NCBI GenBank assembly: GCA_963701715.1
Contig: CAVPAX010000006.1
Location: forward strand, 62,001-126,000
Length of the DNA: 64,000 bases
Reading direction: 5' to 3'
Source of the DNA: Methylotenera_A sp963701715
Lineage (GTDB): Bacteria; Pseudomonadota; Gammaproteobacteria; Burkholderiales; Methylophilaceae
Shown: positions 63,513-64,000 of the stretch, piece by piece
Layout: each line of letters begins with the position of its first letter
How positions within the stretch are numbered: position 1 is the first letter of the stretch
Notes under the pieces: generated by a model
Seen by the model: only the letters and a program-made list of their open reading frames with translations
What the model was told of the DNA's origin: nothing
The model's database searches: none
Made by a program: the position numbers and the translations under genes

Positions 63513-64000
63513 CTATTTGATTCGTAAGGATAAATCAATGGCACGGATATTTTTTGTTATACTGCCTACCGAGATACGGTCAACCCCAGTCAGTGCGATA
63601 ATGCGCACTGAGCTTATATTGACGTTACCAGAAGCCTCAAGTATGGCGCGCCCAGCATTAATGCGTACAGCTTCTTTCATATCAAGGATGCCAAAATTAT
63701 CTAACAAGATACTGGCCGCGCCTGCATCCAACGCCTGTTGTAGTTCGTTTAAATCTTCAACTTCGATTTGAATACTGACGTTTTTGTTCAATATTTTTTC
63801 AATTGATTTGTAAGCATGCCGGAGAGCCTCATGGATGCTGCCTGCTGCTGCGATATGGTTTTCTTTAATCAGTATGCCATCGTATAATGCCAGACGTTGA
63901 TTAAAACCACCGCCCACGGTCACTGCGTATTTTTGTGCCAAGCGCAAGCCTGGCAATGTTTTCCGGGTATCTAGAATTTGCGCTTTGGTGCCGGAAACTG
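63513..64000 (-). CDS. nadC: Quinolinate phosphoribosyltransferase NadC, 5' end outside window
   Basis: C-terminal about 162 residues of the NAD-synthesis enzyme. The frame continues past the right edge; residues VSGTKAQILDTRKTLPGLRL match the substrate-binding ILDTRKT motif of NadC. Later blocks: GGGFNQRLALYDGILIKENH, EVEDLNELQQALDAG, LLDNFGI and SVGSITKN are all conserved. The gspE-like gene starts 40 nt after it. Confidence 0.95.
   Translation of the reverse strand, partial: VSGTKAQILDTRKTLPGLRLAQKYAVTVGGGFNQRLALYDGILIKENHIAAAGSIHEALRHAYKSIEKILNKNVSIQIEVEDLNELQQALDAGAASILLDNFGILDMKEAVRINAGRAILEASGNVNISSVRIIALTGVDRISVGSITKNIRAIDLSLRIK

Noticed and set aside
1..64000. tRNA, rRNA, CRISPR arrays, prophage or complete insertion sequences
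   Set aside because: Looked for on both strands; no cloverleaf with T-arm pattern, no regularly spaced repeats, and no transposase or phage genes were recognised.

Overview
The window reads as a chromosomal segment of a beta-proteobacterium, most likely a methylotroph of the Methylophilaceae (Methylotenera or Methylophilus type). This assignment is an inference from gene content and moderate GC, because no rRNA or species marker is present. Supporting features are a respiratory nitrate reductase tail with moaA, a complete MSHA-type pilus locus beside lptD-surA-pdxA-rsmA, two UbiH-type hydroxylases, amgK-murU next to lptD, and a beta-propeller/SRPBCC pair of the kind seen near PQQ dehydrogenases. 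No tRNA, rRNA, CRISPR, phage or intact insertion sequence was seen. Layout: 1-3746 (+) is the end of a nitrate-respiration cluster (narI fragment, beta-carbonic anhydrase, outer-membrane porin, moaA). 3747-4449 is a gene-poor gap with two short decayed-looking frames. 4450-8593 (+) is a two-gene periplasmic-sensing and c-di-GMP module: a lipoprotein binding protein, then a PhnD-PAS-PAS-GGDEF-EAL protein. 8748-24870 (-) is a 16-gene MSHA pilus operon in the order E-G-B-A-C-D-O-P-Q-I-I2-J-K-L-M-N. Its adhesin-like mshQ carries three frame breaks. 24967-30525 (-) is lptD-surA-pdxA-rsmA, with divergent amgK-murU-pepP-ubiH-ubi-dsbC (30653-36704, +). 36772-39789 (-) holds pilC and pilB of the type IV pilus. 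40136-47476 holds a cold-shock gene, icd, rluE, a glutamine amidotransferase, aroC, a DUF465 protein, an MFS transporter, an aspartic protease, dodecin and folE2. 47633-50675 (-) is dxs-ispA-xseB, the start of isoprenoid synthesis, followed by an esterase. 52085-53942 (+) is a cyclic-nucleotide phosphodiesterase-like protein plus a double cNMP-rhodanese protein. 54117-54486 (-) is the major pilin pilA with a frame break and a near-consensus sigma-54 promoter upstream. The remainder holds SRPBCC and beta-propeller secreted proteins, rppH, psd, ilvB-ilvN-ilvC, a third GspE/PulE ATPase and the 3' part of nadC. How the parts work together: two type IV pilus systems (MSHA and PilA/B/C) and three secretion/pilus ATPases lie within 64 kb. 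MshE has an N-terminal c-di-GMP-binding (MshEN) domain, and a membrane GGDEF-EAL protein with periplasmic ligand-binding domains is encoded tail-to-tail with the msh operon. A ligand to c-di-GMP to pilus circuit is therefore plausible. The only protein-coding genes found broken are two pilus surface genes (mshQ and pilA), which may be real variation or sequence error.
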